Source: Sphingomonas sp. UNC305MFCol5.2 (GTDB lineage Bacteria; Pseudomonadota; Alphaproteobacteria; Sphingomonadales; Sphingomonadaceae). From it: DNA of 64,000 bases. The stretch covers positions 310,001 through 374,000 of the forward strand of contig NZ_JOOE01000002.1 in NCBI RefSeq assembly GCF_000712135.1, in the 5' to 3' direction. The notes under the pieces are model-generated. The model saw nothing but the letters and a program-made list of their open reading frames with translations. It ran no database searches and had not been told where the DNA came from. Positions 24,874-33,398 of this stretch are shown in pieces (the stretch's first letter is position 1; each line of letters begins with the position of its first letter). Made by a program: the position numbers and the translations under genes.

Positions 24874-27756
24874 ATGTTGGGTACGGAATGGCGGCAGGGG
24901 ATACCCAGTTGGCTATTCCGCTATGGGCAGGAAATCGCGCTGCTTTTCCTGCTGGCGCTCAGCGCCGCCGCGGTGTGGTGCCAGGATCGGCTACTCACCC
25001 GAACGATCGCGTTCACGCCGGCCAACACGGCGTCGCTGGTCACCTATGCCTATGCGGACAAGGACGTCGGAGGTTCCTCTTCGGCACTAGCGGATTCACA
25101 CCGGCCGTTCGGCTGGTCCTGCCGTCTCACCTCACGAGCGCCGAATCGTTATTGCGGCCTGGAGTTGCTGATCGATCCGGCCAGTTACGCGCGCGGCCTC
25201 GACCTGTCACAATTCGACAAGGTGACGGTGCGCATCACCTATAGCGGCCCTGGCGACCAGTTCAGCATCTATCTCAAGAACCACGATCCCCGCTACAGCA
25301 TCGCCGGACGGGGGGAGACCAACAAATTCAACCGGATGGATTTTCCGGCGTCCTCCGGCTCCATTGCGGCAGAGCTGGCTCTCGGCCGGTTCCGTGTCGC
25401 CGAATGGTGGCTCACCGCCAACCACGTCTCGCCCGAACTCGGCCAGCCGCAATTCGACAACATCACCTCGCTGTCGATCCAGACCGGCCCCAATGCGCCA
25501 CCCGGGGACTATCGCTTCCAGATCCAGAGCATCCGCTTCGTCAGGAACGTGGTGACACGCGAGCAATTCTACCTGGCATTGCTCGGCGCCTGGGGTGTGG
25601 TGCTGCTCATGCTGCTCGGCTGGCGGATCACGCGACAGAAGCTGGAATGGAAACGCCGCGTGGCGGAAAGCCGGCGCGCGGAAGACGCGCTCCGTCGCAG
25701 CAATAGCCGCGCTTATGCCATGCTCGATTCGATTCCCCAGATCATCTGGGAGTCGGATTCGGACGGCGTGTACACCTATCTCAGTCCGCAATGGTATGCG
25801 TTCACCGGTATTCGCTCGGGCGCCGATCCGAGAACGGTATGGACGGGTTGCATCCATCCCGACGATCGACGGTCCATGAGCGCGCTGTGGCGCGAGAGCA
25901 TTTCCGGCGGCACGCCTTTCGACACCGAATACCGTTTGCTCCACAAGGACGGCGAGCATCGCTGGTTCCTCGCAAGAGCGGTTCCCCGCCGCGACACGGA
26001 CGGACGCATCATGTGCTGGTACGGCACGTGTACGGATGTGCACGAGCGCATCCTGGCACAGCAAGCCCTTCACGAGAGCGAGACGCTCACGCGCGGCATA
26101 TTGGAAGCCAGCCCCGACTGCATCACGCTGATGAATCTCGATGGTCAGGTCCTCGACTGCAACGAGGCCGCCGAGCAATATCCGGAGGCAACGCCGCATG
26201 GGTGGCTGGAAAGCCAGCGGGCGCGATCCGAAGAGGCCGAAGCCGCCAGAGCCGCTCTCGCCACGGCGCGGGCCGGGCAGATCGGCCGATTCACGCTCAA
26301 GGACCCGAATGCGGGCGGCACCGGCAAATGGTGGGACGTGCTCGTGGCGCCGCTCAGGGATCCGGCCCGGCAGCCGGTGCAGCTCGTCTCGATCTCGCGG
26401 GACATCAGCGAACAGAAGCAAGCCGAAGAACAAGTCTATTGGGCGGCCAACCACGATGCATTGACCGGGCTGCCGAACCGGAACCTCATGCAGCAGATGG
26501 TGGATCGCGCAGTGGCGGACGCATCCGGGACGAGCGGCAAATTCGCGCTGCTTCTCCTCGATATCGACGAGTTCAAGCGCGTCAATGACACGATCGGGCA
26601 CGACGGCGGCGATGCCTTGCTGTGTGCATTCGCCGAACGGCTAAAGGGAGCGGTGCGGTCCAACGATTCGGTTTTCCGGCTCGGCGGCGACGAATTCGCG
26701 GTGATCCTCGCCGGCATCGGCTCGCCCGCTGAAATCGATGCTTTCGGTGAGTTGCTGTTCGGCAGGCTGCGCGAACCCTGTGTCTATGCCGGGCGCATTC
26801 TCGATCTGCATGCGAGCATCGGTGTCGCGCTGTTTCCCGATCACGGCGTGAACCGATCGGAATTGATGAAGAATGCCGACATCGCGCTCTATGCCGCCAA
26901 GGCTGCCGGGCGGAGGATGTTGAAGGTATTCGCGCCCGAGATGAGCGAGGAGCTCGCCCGGCGCCGATCGATGCTGCGCCTAGCGCGCACGGCACTGCGG
27001 GATTCCCGGATCGTGCCGTTTTACCAGCCGAAGGTGGATCTCTCTACGGGAGCGGTGATCGGTTTCGAGAGCCTGCTGCGCTGGCGCGACCCTCGTCACG
27101 GCATTCAGCCGCCGTCGACCATATCTGCCGCATTCGAGGACGCAAATGTCGCCGCGGAGATCAGCGACCGCATGATCGACAAGGTGATCGAAGACGTGCG
27201 GCGCTGGCAGGATCACGACGTGGCTTTCGGGCACGTGGCGATCAATGCGTCGGCTGCCGAGTTCCGTCGCGGGAATCTCGCCGAATCGCTGCTCGAGCGG
27301 CTCGAGGCAGCCGCCATACCCGCGGATCGCATCCAGATCGAAGTGACGGAGTCAGTGTTCCTCGGACGTGGCGCCGAATGCGTGGAGCGGGCACTGAAGA
27401 CCTTGAGCGCCGCAGGGATAAAGATCGCACTGGACGATTTCGGCACCGGCTATGCTTCGCTTTCTCACTTGAAGCAGTTCCCCGTCGATACGATCAAGAT
27501 CGACCAGTCCTTCGTAAAGGGCCTGACGGGCGGCGGTGGCGGCAATCATGCCATCGTCGCAGCGGTGATTATCCTCGGCCGCAGTCTCGGCATCGATGTC
27601 GTGGCTGAGGGCATCGAAACGCCCGCCCAGGAGAAGTCGCTGCTCCGTCTGCGCTGCCAATATGGCCAAGGCTATCTCTACAGTCCCGCCGTGCCGGCCC
27701 ACGACGTCCCCACCCTGTTGCTTGGAGGGAGAGGCAGCGCTGCAGCCGTCGCATGA
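24874..27756 (+). CDS. Membrane PAS-GGDEF-EAL cyclic-di-GMP signalling protein with extracytoplasmic sensor
   Basis: A 960-residue inner-membrane protein. TM1 is near residues 21-40 and TM2 near 230-248. The 190 residues between them form a beta-rich sensor (LDLSQFDKVTVRITYSGPGD, FSIYLKNHDPRYS) resembling galactose-binding/CBM-like folds. Two PAS modules (about 275-400 and 405-520) precede a GGDEF domain. Its active motif G604-G605-D606-E607-F608 is intact, and an RSND inhibitory site lies five residues upstream. The EAL domain has ESL at 732-734 instead of EAL, but keeps LDDFGTGYASLSHL, IKIDQSF and VAEGIET. It can probably make cyclic-di-GMP; phosphodiesterase activity is plausible. It follows the glycosidase genes by 233 bp. 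Confidence 0.9.
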   Translation: MLGTEWRQGIPSWLFRYGQEIALLFLLALSAAAVWCQDRLLTRTIAFTPANTASLVTYAYADKDVGGSSSALADSHRPFGWSCRLTSRAPNRYCGLELLIDPASYARGLDLSQFDKVTVRITYSGPGDQFSIYLKNHDPRYSIAGRGETNKFNRMDFPASSGSIAAELALGRFRVAEWWLTANHVSPELGQPQFDNITSLSIQTGPNAPPGDYRFQIQSIRFVRNVVTREQFYLALLGAWGVVLLMLLGWRITRQKLEWKRRVAESRRAEDALRRSNSRAYAMLDSIPQIIWESDSDGVYTYLSPQWYAFTGIRSGADPRTVWTGCIHPDDRRSMSALWRESISGGTPFDTEYRLLHKDGEHRWFLARAVPRRDTDGRIMCWYGTCTDVHERILAQQALHESETLTRGILEASPDCITLMNLDGQVLDCNEAAEQYPEATPHGWLESQRARSEEAEAARAALATARAGQIGRFTLKDPNAGGTGKWWDVLVAPLRDPARQPVQLVSISRDISEQKQAEEQVYWAANHDALTGLPNRNLMQQMVDRAVADASGTSGKFALLLLDIDEFKRVNDTIGHDGGDALLCAFAERLKGAVRSNDSVFRLGGDEFAVILAGIGSPAEIDAFGELLFGRLREPCVYAGRILDLHASIGVALFPDHGVNRSELMKNADIALYAAKAAGRRMLKVFAPEMSEELARRRSMLRLARTALRDSRIVPFYQPKVDLSTGAVIGFESLLRWRDPRHGIQPPSTISAAFEDANVAAEISDRMIDKVIEDVRRWQDHDVAFGHVAINASAAEFRRGNLAESLLERLEAAAIPADRIQIEVTESVFLGRGAECVERALKTLSAAGIKIALDDFGTGYASLSHLKQFPVDTIKIDQSFVKGLTGGGGGNHAIVAAVIILGRSLGIDVVAEGIETPAQEKSLLRLRCQYGQGYLYSPAVPAHDVPTLLLGGRGSAAAVA

Positions 27757-27882
27757 GATTGTTTGGATTTTGCGAGCGGCAAGATGGTGTCGACCGTCGC
27801 GGCGCCGGCGGATCCAGCCCGTCGCCGGAAATCAGGCTGTCGCTACGCTGGATGAATCGACGCGGCTCCGGAAATGCTGGGT

Positions 27883-28494
27883 TCAGGGCGTAGGCCACAC
27901 CGCGAGGCTGGTTTCGACCAGCCGCTCGAGTTCCTCGAAGCTGGCCCCGGCCCCGGCCTGCAGCGCGAGGCCCTGAAGCAGCGCGACGAGATAGCCGGCA
28001 AGCGCCTGGGCGTTCATATGCTCGGGCAGTTCGCCGGCCGCCTCGGCCCTTTCGAAGCGCGCGATCAGCGCGTCCGACGAAGATTTGCGCCGGGCGATGA
28101 CCTCCTCGCGGATCGATTCGGCTTCGACGCCACACGCGACCGAGCTGATCACGCGCAGGCATCCGCGCGGCTCGCAATCGCTCGCCTGCATCTCGAGCGC
28201 ACCGCGTAGCAATCGTTCGGCGACGCCGCGCGCAGTCGGCGCATCGAGCGCCTGAGACATGTAGCAGAGCTTCTCGCGCTCATAGAGGTCGAGCGCCTTG
28301 CGGAACAGCGCCTCCTTGTTGCCGAACGCGGCATAGAGGCTGGGGCGCGTGATCCCCATCGCGTCGGTCAGGTCGGTAAGCGAGGCGCCCTCGTACCCCT
28401 TGCTCCAGAAAACGCGGAGCGCCTGGGCGAGCGCTTCGTCTACGCAAAATTCGCGCGGGCGCCCTTTGGCGGTGGTGCAGGTGGCAGTTTCCAT
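27883..28494 (-). CDS. TetR-family transcriptional regulator
   Basis: A 203-residue TetR protein. The chosen ATG at 28494 begins METATCTTAKGRPREF, and an upstream extension is not TetR-like. The helix-turn-helix is LTDLTDAMGITRPSLYAAFG within residues 15-65, followed by a helical ligand domain with CEPRGCLRVISSVACGVEA. It resembles the AcrR/ComR-like group with a short C-terminal domain. It is divergent from the cecR-like operon across 150 bp and convergent with the GGDEF/EAL gene. Its targets are unknown. It could be the missing repressor of some efflux operon in the window, but nothing in the sequence shows that. Confidence 0.88.
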   Translation of the reverse strand: METATCTTAKGRPREFCVDEALAQALRVFWSKGYEGASLTDLTDAMGITRPSLYAAFGNKEALFRKALDLYEREKLCYMSQALDAPTARGVAERLLRGALEMQASDCEPRGCLRVISSVACGVEAESIREEVIARRKSSSDALIARFERAEAAGELPEHMNAQALAGYLVALLQGLALQAGAGASFEELERLVETSLAVWPTP

Positions 28495-28615
28495 AATGAT
28501 CGGTACATAATCGCAAAGCGTGGAAAAAACACTAGTATTAACGCGTAGTCGGAGATCGGGGTGCAAATTTGCCCGCACAAGGGCCTTGCCAAGGCAAAGA
28601 TGCAAGCATATGCAC

Positions 28616-28633
28616 TGTTCGTTCGAACGAACA
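28616..28633. promoter_or_regulatory. 18-bp perfect palindrome before the CecR-like regulator
   Basis: TGTTCGTTCGAACGAACA is its own reverse complement over all 18 bases and ends ten bases before the ATG of the TetR/CecR-type gene. It is the natural autoregulatory operator of that gene and of the exporter operon it leads. It would overlap the ribosome-binding region. Confidence 0.8.
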
Positions 28634-28643
28634 AAGGGCGCTC

Positions 28644-29264
28644 ATGGTCTCTACCACGCTCCTCGACACGGCGATCGACCAGTTTGGCCGACTCGGCTTC
28701 GAAGGCGCGAGCACGCGCGACATCGCCCGCGCATCGGGCACGGCCATGTCCTCGATCACCTATCATTTCGGCGGCAAGCAGGGACTCTATCTTGCCGCCG
28801 CGGAGCATATCGCCGCCTCGATCCGCGCTCTGCAGGGTGAGAATGTCGCCCGTGCCGTCGCCGCCGGGCACGAATCGCGCGAAGCCGCGATGGAGGCGCT
28901 CGCGACGATCCTCGACGGGCTCGCCCAGATGATGCTTCGTCCCGAAACCGAATCCTGGTCGCGCTTCATCATCCGCGAGCAGCAATTCCCCACCGAAGCG
29001 TTCGACCTGCTGTTCGCCAAGGCGATGCAGCCGATCCTCGATGCATTCATCGAGCTGATCGGACGCGCGCGCACCGACCTCCCCCGTCGCGAGGCGGTCG
29101 CGATGGCGATCCTGCTGTTCGGCCAGGCGATGGTATTGCGGGCGGGGCGGGCTGCGGTGTGCCGGGCGCTGCAGGTCGACCAGATCGACGACGAGACTGC
29201 CTTTCTGCTGCGCGCCAGGCTGCGCGCGAACGTGCTCTGCATTCTTTCGGAGAAGCCGCAATGA
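28644..29264 (+). CDS. cecR: CecR-like TetR-family regulator (DUF1956)
   Basis: A 206-residue TetR protein of the CecR (YbiH) type. The N-terminal helix-turn-helix contains FEGASTRDIARASGTAMSSI followed by TYHFGGKQGLYL. The C-terminal domain has the DUF1956 pattern, including ETESWSRFIIREQQFPTEAF. The ATG at 28644 follows a perfect 18-bp palindrome. Its TGA overlaps the adaptor ATG by ATGA, so regulator and exporter form one operon. In Escherichia coli CecR controls the ybhGFSR exporter genes, and the same pairing is seen here. Negative autoregulation through the palindrome is the simplest model. Confidence 0.88.
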   Translation: MVSTTLLDTAIDQFGRLGFEGASTRDIARASGTAMSSITYHFGGKQGLYLAAAEHIAASIRALQGENVARAVAAGHESREAAMEALATILDGLAQMMLRPETESWSRFIIREQQFPTEAFDLLFAKAMQPILDAFIELIGRARTDLPRREAVAMAILLFGQAMVLRAGRAAVCRALQVDQIDDETAFLLRARLRANVLCILSEKPQ

Positions 29265-30268
29265 ACCGACGCCGCCTGATCGTGGTCGCTCTGGTCGTGG
29301 TGCTCGCAGTGGCGGCATTCGCCACGCGCGGCTTCGGGCTGATCCCGCATCGCGCCGAAACCGAGCTGACGCTCTACGGCAATGTCGACATCCGCGAAGT
29401 CGACATGGGTTTCCGCGTCGGCGGACGGATCGCGGGGATCGGAGTCGACGAAGGTGCCAAGGTGACGCAGGGCCAGTTGCTCGCGACGCTCGATACCGCA
29501 ACGCTCGACAACCGTATCGCCGAGGCCGACGCGCGGGTGGCACAGGCGCAGGCCAATTACGACAAGGCGCGCAATGGCGCACGGGCACAGGACGTGGCGC
29601 AGGCGCGCGCCCGGGTGGCCGCGGCGCAGGCAGTATATGCCAATGCCCAGCGCGATTTTGCCCGGCGCCAGGCGCTGGTCGAGCCCGGCGCGATCAGCCG
29701 CGATATCTGGGAACAGACCCGCGCCGACCGCGACCGTGCCGCGGCGCAGCTTGCCGAAGCGAAGCAGGGGCTGTCGCTGTTGCAGGCGGGCAGCCGGCCC
29801 GAAGAGATCGCCGCGGCCGCTGCCGAAGTGCGGACGGCGCAGGCCGCACGCGCGGGCGTCGCCACCGATCGTTCGGACACGCGTCTCGTCGCGGCGACCG
29901 CCGGTACCGTCGTCACGCGCGCCCGCGAGCCGGGCGCGATCGTCCAGCCGGGTGAGACGGTGCTGACGCTGTCGATCGACCGGCCGATGCGCGTCCGCGC
30001 CTATGTCGCCGAGACCGATCTCAGCCGGATCAGCCCGGGAATGAAGGTGCAGGTGACCGCCGACGGCAACGCCAAGACCTATCGCGGCACCATCGGCTAT
30101 ATCGCGCCGCGCGCGGAGTTCACGCCCAAGTCGGTCGAGACCGAGAATCTGCGGACCGACCTCGTCTATCAGGTCCGGGTGATCGTCGACGATCCCGACG
30201 ACGCGCTGCGCCAGGGCCAGCCGGTGACCGTCCGCGTCGTCGGCGCGAGGCCGCGGCATGAGGATTGA
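29261..30268 (+). CDS. ybhG: HlyD-type periplasmic adaptor of ABC exporter (YbhG-like)
   Basis: A 335-residue membrane fusion protein with one N-terminal membrane anchor (LIVVALVVVLAVAAFATRGF). A lipoyl/barrel-sandwich domain (VDMGFRVGGRIAGIGVDEGA) follows, then a long coiled coil of alternating A/Q/R (about 85-210) and a beta-barrel domain (RPMRVRAYVAETDLSRI). It overlaps the upstream regulator by four bases and is followed, after a palindromic repeat, by the ATP-binding gene. It should link the YbhFSR-like inner-membrane complex to the outer-membrane factor encoded at the operon end. The transported compound is unknown; the E. coli system is linked to drug and cation resistance. Confidence 0.9.
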   Translation: MNRRRLIVVALVVVLAVAAFATRGFGLIPHRAETELTLYGNVDIREVDMGFRVGGRIAGIGVDEGAKVTQGQLLATLDTATLDNRIAEADARVAQAQANYDKARNGARAQDVAQARARVAAAQAVYANAQRDFARRQALVEPGAISRDIWEQTRADRDRAAAQLAEAKQGLSLLQAGSRPEEIAAAAAEVRTAQAARAGVATDRSDTRLVAATAGTVVTRAREPGAIVQPGETVLTLSIDRPMRVRAYVAETDLSRISPGMKVQVTADGNAKTYRGTIGYIAPRAEFTPKSVETENLRTDLVYQVRVIVDDPDDALRQGQPVTVRVVGARPRHED

Positions 30269-30278
30269 GCCCCAATTC

Positions 30279-30389
30279 CGTCACCCCCGCGAAAGCGGGG
30301 GCCCATCTCCGCTACCCTCCCGGCGCGATAACGGCGGTGGCGCTCGCTGCACTTGCAGGAGATGGGCCCCCGCTTTCGCGGGGGTGACG
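30279..30389. repeat. Long palindromic element A within the exporter operon
   Basis: The 32-base arms at 30279-30310 and 30358-30389 are perfect reverse complements, separated by 47 bases. Each arm is itself a hairpin, with core CCCCCGC-GAAA-GCGGGGG in the left arm. The unit therefore has the two-facing-hairpins form of a BIME. It fills almost the whole gap between adaptor and ATPase genes. Confidence 0.9.
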
Positions 30390-30412
30390 TTGATGATTTC
30401 GGGTGGAAGCGT

Positions 30413-32134
30413 GTGAGCGAGGTCGCCCGCACCACCGACCTGGTAAAACGCTTCGACGCGCTCACCGCGCTGGACGGCGTCAGCATGGCCATCGAACCCG
30501 GCAAGGTCACCGGCCTCGTCGGCCCGGACGGCGCAGGCAAGACCACGCTGATCCGCATCCTCGCCGGACTGATGGCGCCGAGCGAGGGCGAGGTCGAAAT
30601 GCTGGGCGGCCCGCCGGGACAGAAGCTCGACGATCTCGGCTACATGCCCCAGCGGTTCGGGCTCTACGAGGATCTCTCGGTGATCGAGAACCTCACGCTC
30701 TATGCGGAGGTACGCGGGCTCCCCAAGGCCGAGCACAAGGAGAGTTTCGACCGGCTGCTCGACTTCACCGATCTCGCGCGCTTCCAGGACCGGCTGGCGG
30801 GCAAGCTCTCTGGCGGCATGAAGCAGAAGCTCGGGCTCGCCTGTGCATTGGTCAAGACGCCCAAAGTGCTGCTGCTCGACGAGCCGGGCGTCGGCGTCGA
30901 CCCGATCTCGCGGCGCGAGCTCTGGGCGATGGTCGGCGACCTGACCGATCAGGGGATCGGCGTGCTGTGGTCCACTGCCTATCTCGACGAGGCCGAGAAG
31001 TGCGATACCGTCTATCTGCTCAATGAAGGCAAGTTGCTGTTCGACGGGCCACCGGCCGATCTGACCGGCAAGGTCGCCGACCGCGTGTTCCGCGTCACCG
31101 GCTTCAAGGACCGCCGCCGGCATTTCCTGACTCGCACGCTCGATCGCGACGAAGTGATCGACGGCACCATACAGGGCCGATCGGTGCGGCTGCTGATGGC
31201 TGAAGGCGCGGCCGCTCCCACTCCCAAATCGCTCGATGCCGAGGGCGGCGCGGTCGAGCCCGCCCCGCCCCGCTTCGAGGACGGCTTCATCCAGCGACTG
31301 GGCGGCGGCCCCAAAGGGACCAGCGCGCTCGCCGAACGCTATCGAACGATCCCCGAAAGCAGTGCGTGCGCGATCGAGGCAAAGGGCCTCACCAAGCGCT
31401 TCGGCGACTTCGTCGCGGCGAGCGACATGCATTTCGAAATCCCGCGCGGGCAGATCTTCGGACTGCTCGGTCCCAACGGCGCGGGCAAGTCGACGACGTT
31501 CAAGATGCTGTGCGGCCTGCTCACCCCGACCAGCGGCAGCGGCGCCGTGGCGGGGCATGACCTCCGCCGATCGCGTGCCGATGCCCGCGCCTCGCTCGGC
31601 TATATGGCGCAGAAATTCTCGCTCTATGGCGATCTCAGCGTCCGCCAGAATCTCGATTTCTTCGCCGGCGCCTATGATCTCGATCGCGAAGCCGCCAAGC
31701 GCGCGATCGAGGCGATGATCCACATCTTCGAATTGAAGGGCAAGCTCGACGTCAATGCCGGCACGCTGCCGCTCGGCTTCAAGCAGCGGCTCGCGCTCGC
31801 CTGCGCAGTGATGCACGAACCGCCGGTATTGTTCCTCGACGAGCCGACCTCGGGCGTCGATCCAGTGACGCGGCGCGAATTCTGGACGCACATCAACGGG
31901 CTGGTCGAAAAGGGCGTGACCGTGCTCGTCACCACGCACTTCATGGACGAAGCCGAATATTGCGACCGCGTCACCCTGATCTACCGCGCCGAGCAGATCG
32001 CCACCGGCACGCCCGATGATCTCAAGGAACAGGCGGGCAAGCTCGCCGACCTCGCCGATCCCACGATGGAAGACGCCTTCATCGCGCTGATCGAGGAATT
32101 CGACCGCAAGCGCGGCGAAAGGGAGGCGGCGTGA
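30413..32134 (+). CDS. ybhF: Fused double ATP-binding subunit of ABC exporter (YbhF-like)
   Basis: A 573-residue protein with two nucleotide-binding domains. GTG at 30413 is the first start after the palindromic repeat, with GGGTGGAAGC before it. NBD1 has Walker A GPDGAGKTT, signature LSGGMKQ and Walker B LLLDEPG, but its H-loop reads STAYLDEA, without histidine. NBD2 has Walker A GPNGAGKST, Walker B FLDEPTSGVDP and H-loop TTHFMDEA, but a divergent signature LPLGFKQ. So one composite site (NBD2 Walker plus NBD1 signature) is canonical and the other is degenerate. It would power the two permeases that follow. Confidence 0.93.
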   Translation: MSEVARTTDLVKRFDALTALDGVSMAIEPGKVTGLVGPDGAGKTTLIRILAGLMAPSEGEVEMLGGPPGQKLDDLGYMPQRFGLYEDLSVIENLTLYAEVRGLPKAEHKESFDRLLDFTDLARFQDRLAGKLSGGMKQKLGLACALVKTPKVLLLDEPGVGVDPISRRELWAMVGDLTDQGIGVLWSTAYLDEAEKCDTVYLLNEGKLLFDGPPADLTGKVADRVFRVTGFKDRRRHFLTRTLDRDEVIDGTIQGRSVRLLMAEGAAAPTPKSLDAEGGAVEPAPPRFEDGFIQRLGGGPKGTSALAERYRTIPESSACAIEAKGLTKRFGDFVAASDMHFEIPRGQIFGLLGPNGAGKSTTFKMLCGLLTPTSGSGAVAGHDLRRSRADARASLGYMAQKFSLYGDLSVRQNLDFFAGAYDLDREAAKRAIEAMIHIFELKGKLDVNAGTLPLGFKQRLALACAVMHEPPVLFLDEPTSGVDPVTRREFWTHINGLVEKGVTVLVTTHFMDEAEYCDRVTLIYRAEQIATGTPDDLKEQAGKLADLADPTMEDAFIALIEEFDRKRGEREAA

Positions 32135-32143
32135 ATCTCCACC

Positions 32144-32254
32144 CGTCACCCCCGCGAAAGCGGGGGCCCATCTCCTGCACTCTCCCGCTTCACGACAGCT
32201 GTGGTTCCGGCTGGCATCTGCACGAGATGGGTCCCCGCTTTCGCGGGGATGACG
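32144..32254. repeat. Long palindromic element B within the exporter operon
   Basis: The left arm (32144-32174) is identical over 31 bases to the left arm of element A. The right arm (32224-32254) differs at two positions, and these two bases pair with each other in the local hairpin (TCCCCGC-TTTC-GCGGGGA instead of C..G), so the fold is kept. The element fills the gap between the ATPase and the first permease; the unrelated 49-base spacer differs from that of element A. Confidence 0.9.
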
Positions 32255-32267
32255 AAGGTGGGCGCAT

Positions 32268-33398
32268 ATGACCGTCCGCTTCTCCCTTCGCCGCCTTCTC
32301 GCACTCGTCCGCAAGGAAGGCGCGCAGATCCTGCGCGATCCTTCCACCTTCCTGATCGCCTTCGTGCTGCCGATGATCCTGTTGTTCCTGTTCGGCTATG
32401 CCGTGTCGCTCGACAGCAGCCGGACGCGGATCGGCGTGGTGCTGCAGGATTCGAGCGCGCCCGCGCTGCGGCTGGCGCAGGCCTATCAGACCTCGCGCTA
32501 TTTCGAGGTCAGCATGGCGCGGACGATCCAGCCGATGCGCGAGAAGATGGTCTCGGGAGACCTGCGCGCGATCATCGTCATCCCCCCGGATTTCGGCGAA
32601 GGCGTCAAACAGGGGCGCGCGCCCTCGATCCAGATCATCGCTGACGGATCGCAGCCCAACACCGCCAATTTCGCCGCGGCCTATGGCGAAGGCGTGCGCG
32701 CGCAATGGGCGGCGGCAGAGGGGCTCGAACGCAACCCGGGGGCATCGGAACCACCCGTCGGCCTGTCATCGCGCTTCTGGTACAATCCCGAGCTGAAGAG
32801 CCGCTATTTCCTCGTCCCCGGGTCGATCGCCAATGTGATGACGATGATCGGCACGTTGCTCACCGCGCTGGTCGTCGCGCGCGAATGGGAGCGTGGCACG
32901 ATGGAGGCGATGATGGCCACGCCCATCTCGATGGCCGAGTTCATCGCGAGCAAGGTGATCCCCTATTACCTGCTCGCACTCGCATCGATGGCCTTGTGCA
33001 CAGTGATCGGCGTGTTCGTGTTCGGCGTCCCGTTCCGCGGATCGGTCTTCGCGTTGTTCGTGGTCGGATCGGCGTTCCTGATGCCCGCATTGGGCCTCGG
33101 GCTGTTCATTTCCTCGGCGACCAAGAACCAGTTCGTCGCCAGCCAGATCGCCTTGCTTTCGGCATTCCTGCCGACGTTCCTGCTTTCCGGCTTCATCTAC
33201 GAGATCAGCTCGATGCCTTGGCCGATCCAGGCGCTCACCTACCTTGTGCCCGCCCGCTATCTGATACCAAGCCTGCAATCGGTGTTCCTGGCCGGCGATC
33301 AATGGGCGCTGCTGCTCCCGAACATCGGCATCATGCTCGGCTTCGGCATGGTGTTCTTCCTGCTCTCGTTCCGCGTCACGCGCCGGAGCCTCGACTGA
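32268..33398 (+). CDS. ybhS: ABC-2 type exporter permease (YbhS-like)
   Basis: A 376-residue ABC-2 membrane protein: one N-terminal helix (TFLIAFVLPMILLFLFGYAV), a large extracytoplasmic domain (about 50-175), then five helices in the C-terminal half. The motifs AREWERGTMEAMMATPIS and YLVPARYLIPSLQSVFL are typical of this family. It follows the fused ATPase after a palindromic repeat, and its TGA overlaps the next permease ATG by one base. Together with the YbhR-like partner it should form the heterodimeric transmembrane unit of the exporter. Confidence 0.93.
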   Translation: MTVRFSLRRLLALVRKEGAQILRDPSTFLIAFVLPMILLFLFGYAVSLDSSRTRIGVVLQDSSAPALRLAQAYQTSRYFEVSMARTIQPMREKMVSGDLRAIIVIPPDFGEGVKQGRAPSIQIIADGSQPNTANFAAAYGEGVRAQWAAAEGLERNPGASEPPVGLSSRFWYNPELKSRYFLVPGSIANVMTMIGTLLTALVVAREWERGTMEAMMATPISMAEFIASKVIPYYLLALASMALCTVIGVFVFGVPFRGSVFALFVVGSAFLMPALGLGLFISSATKNQFVASQIALLSAFLPTFLLSGFIYEISSMPWPIQALTYLVPARYLIPSLQSVFLAGDQWALLLPNIGIMLGFGMVFFLLSFRVTRRSLD

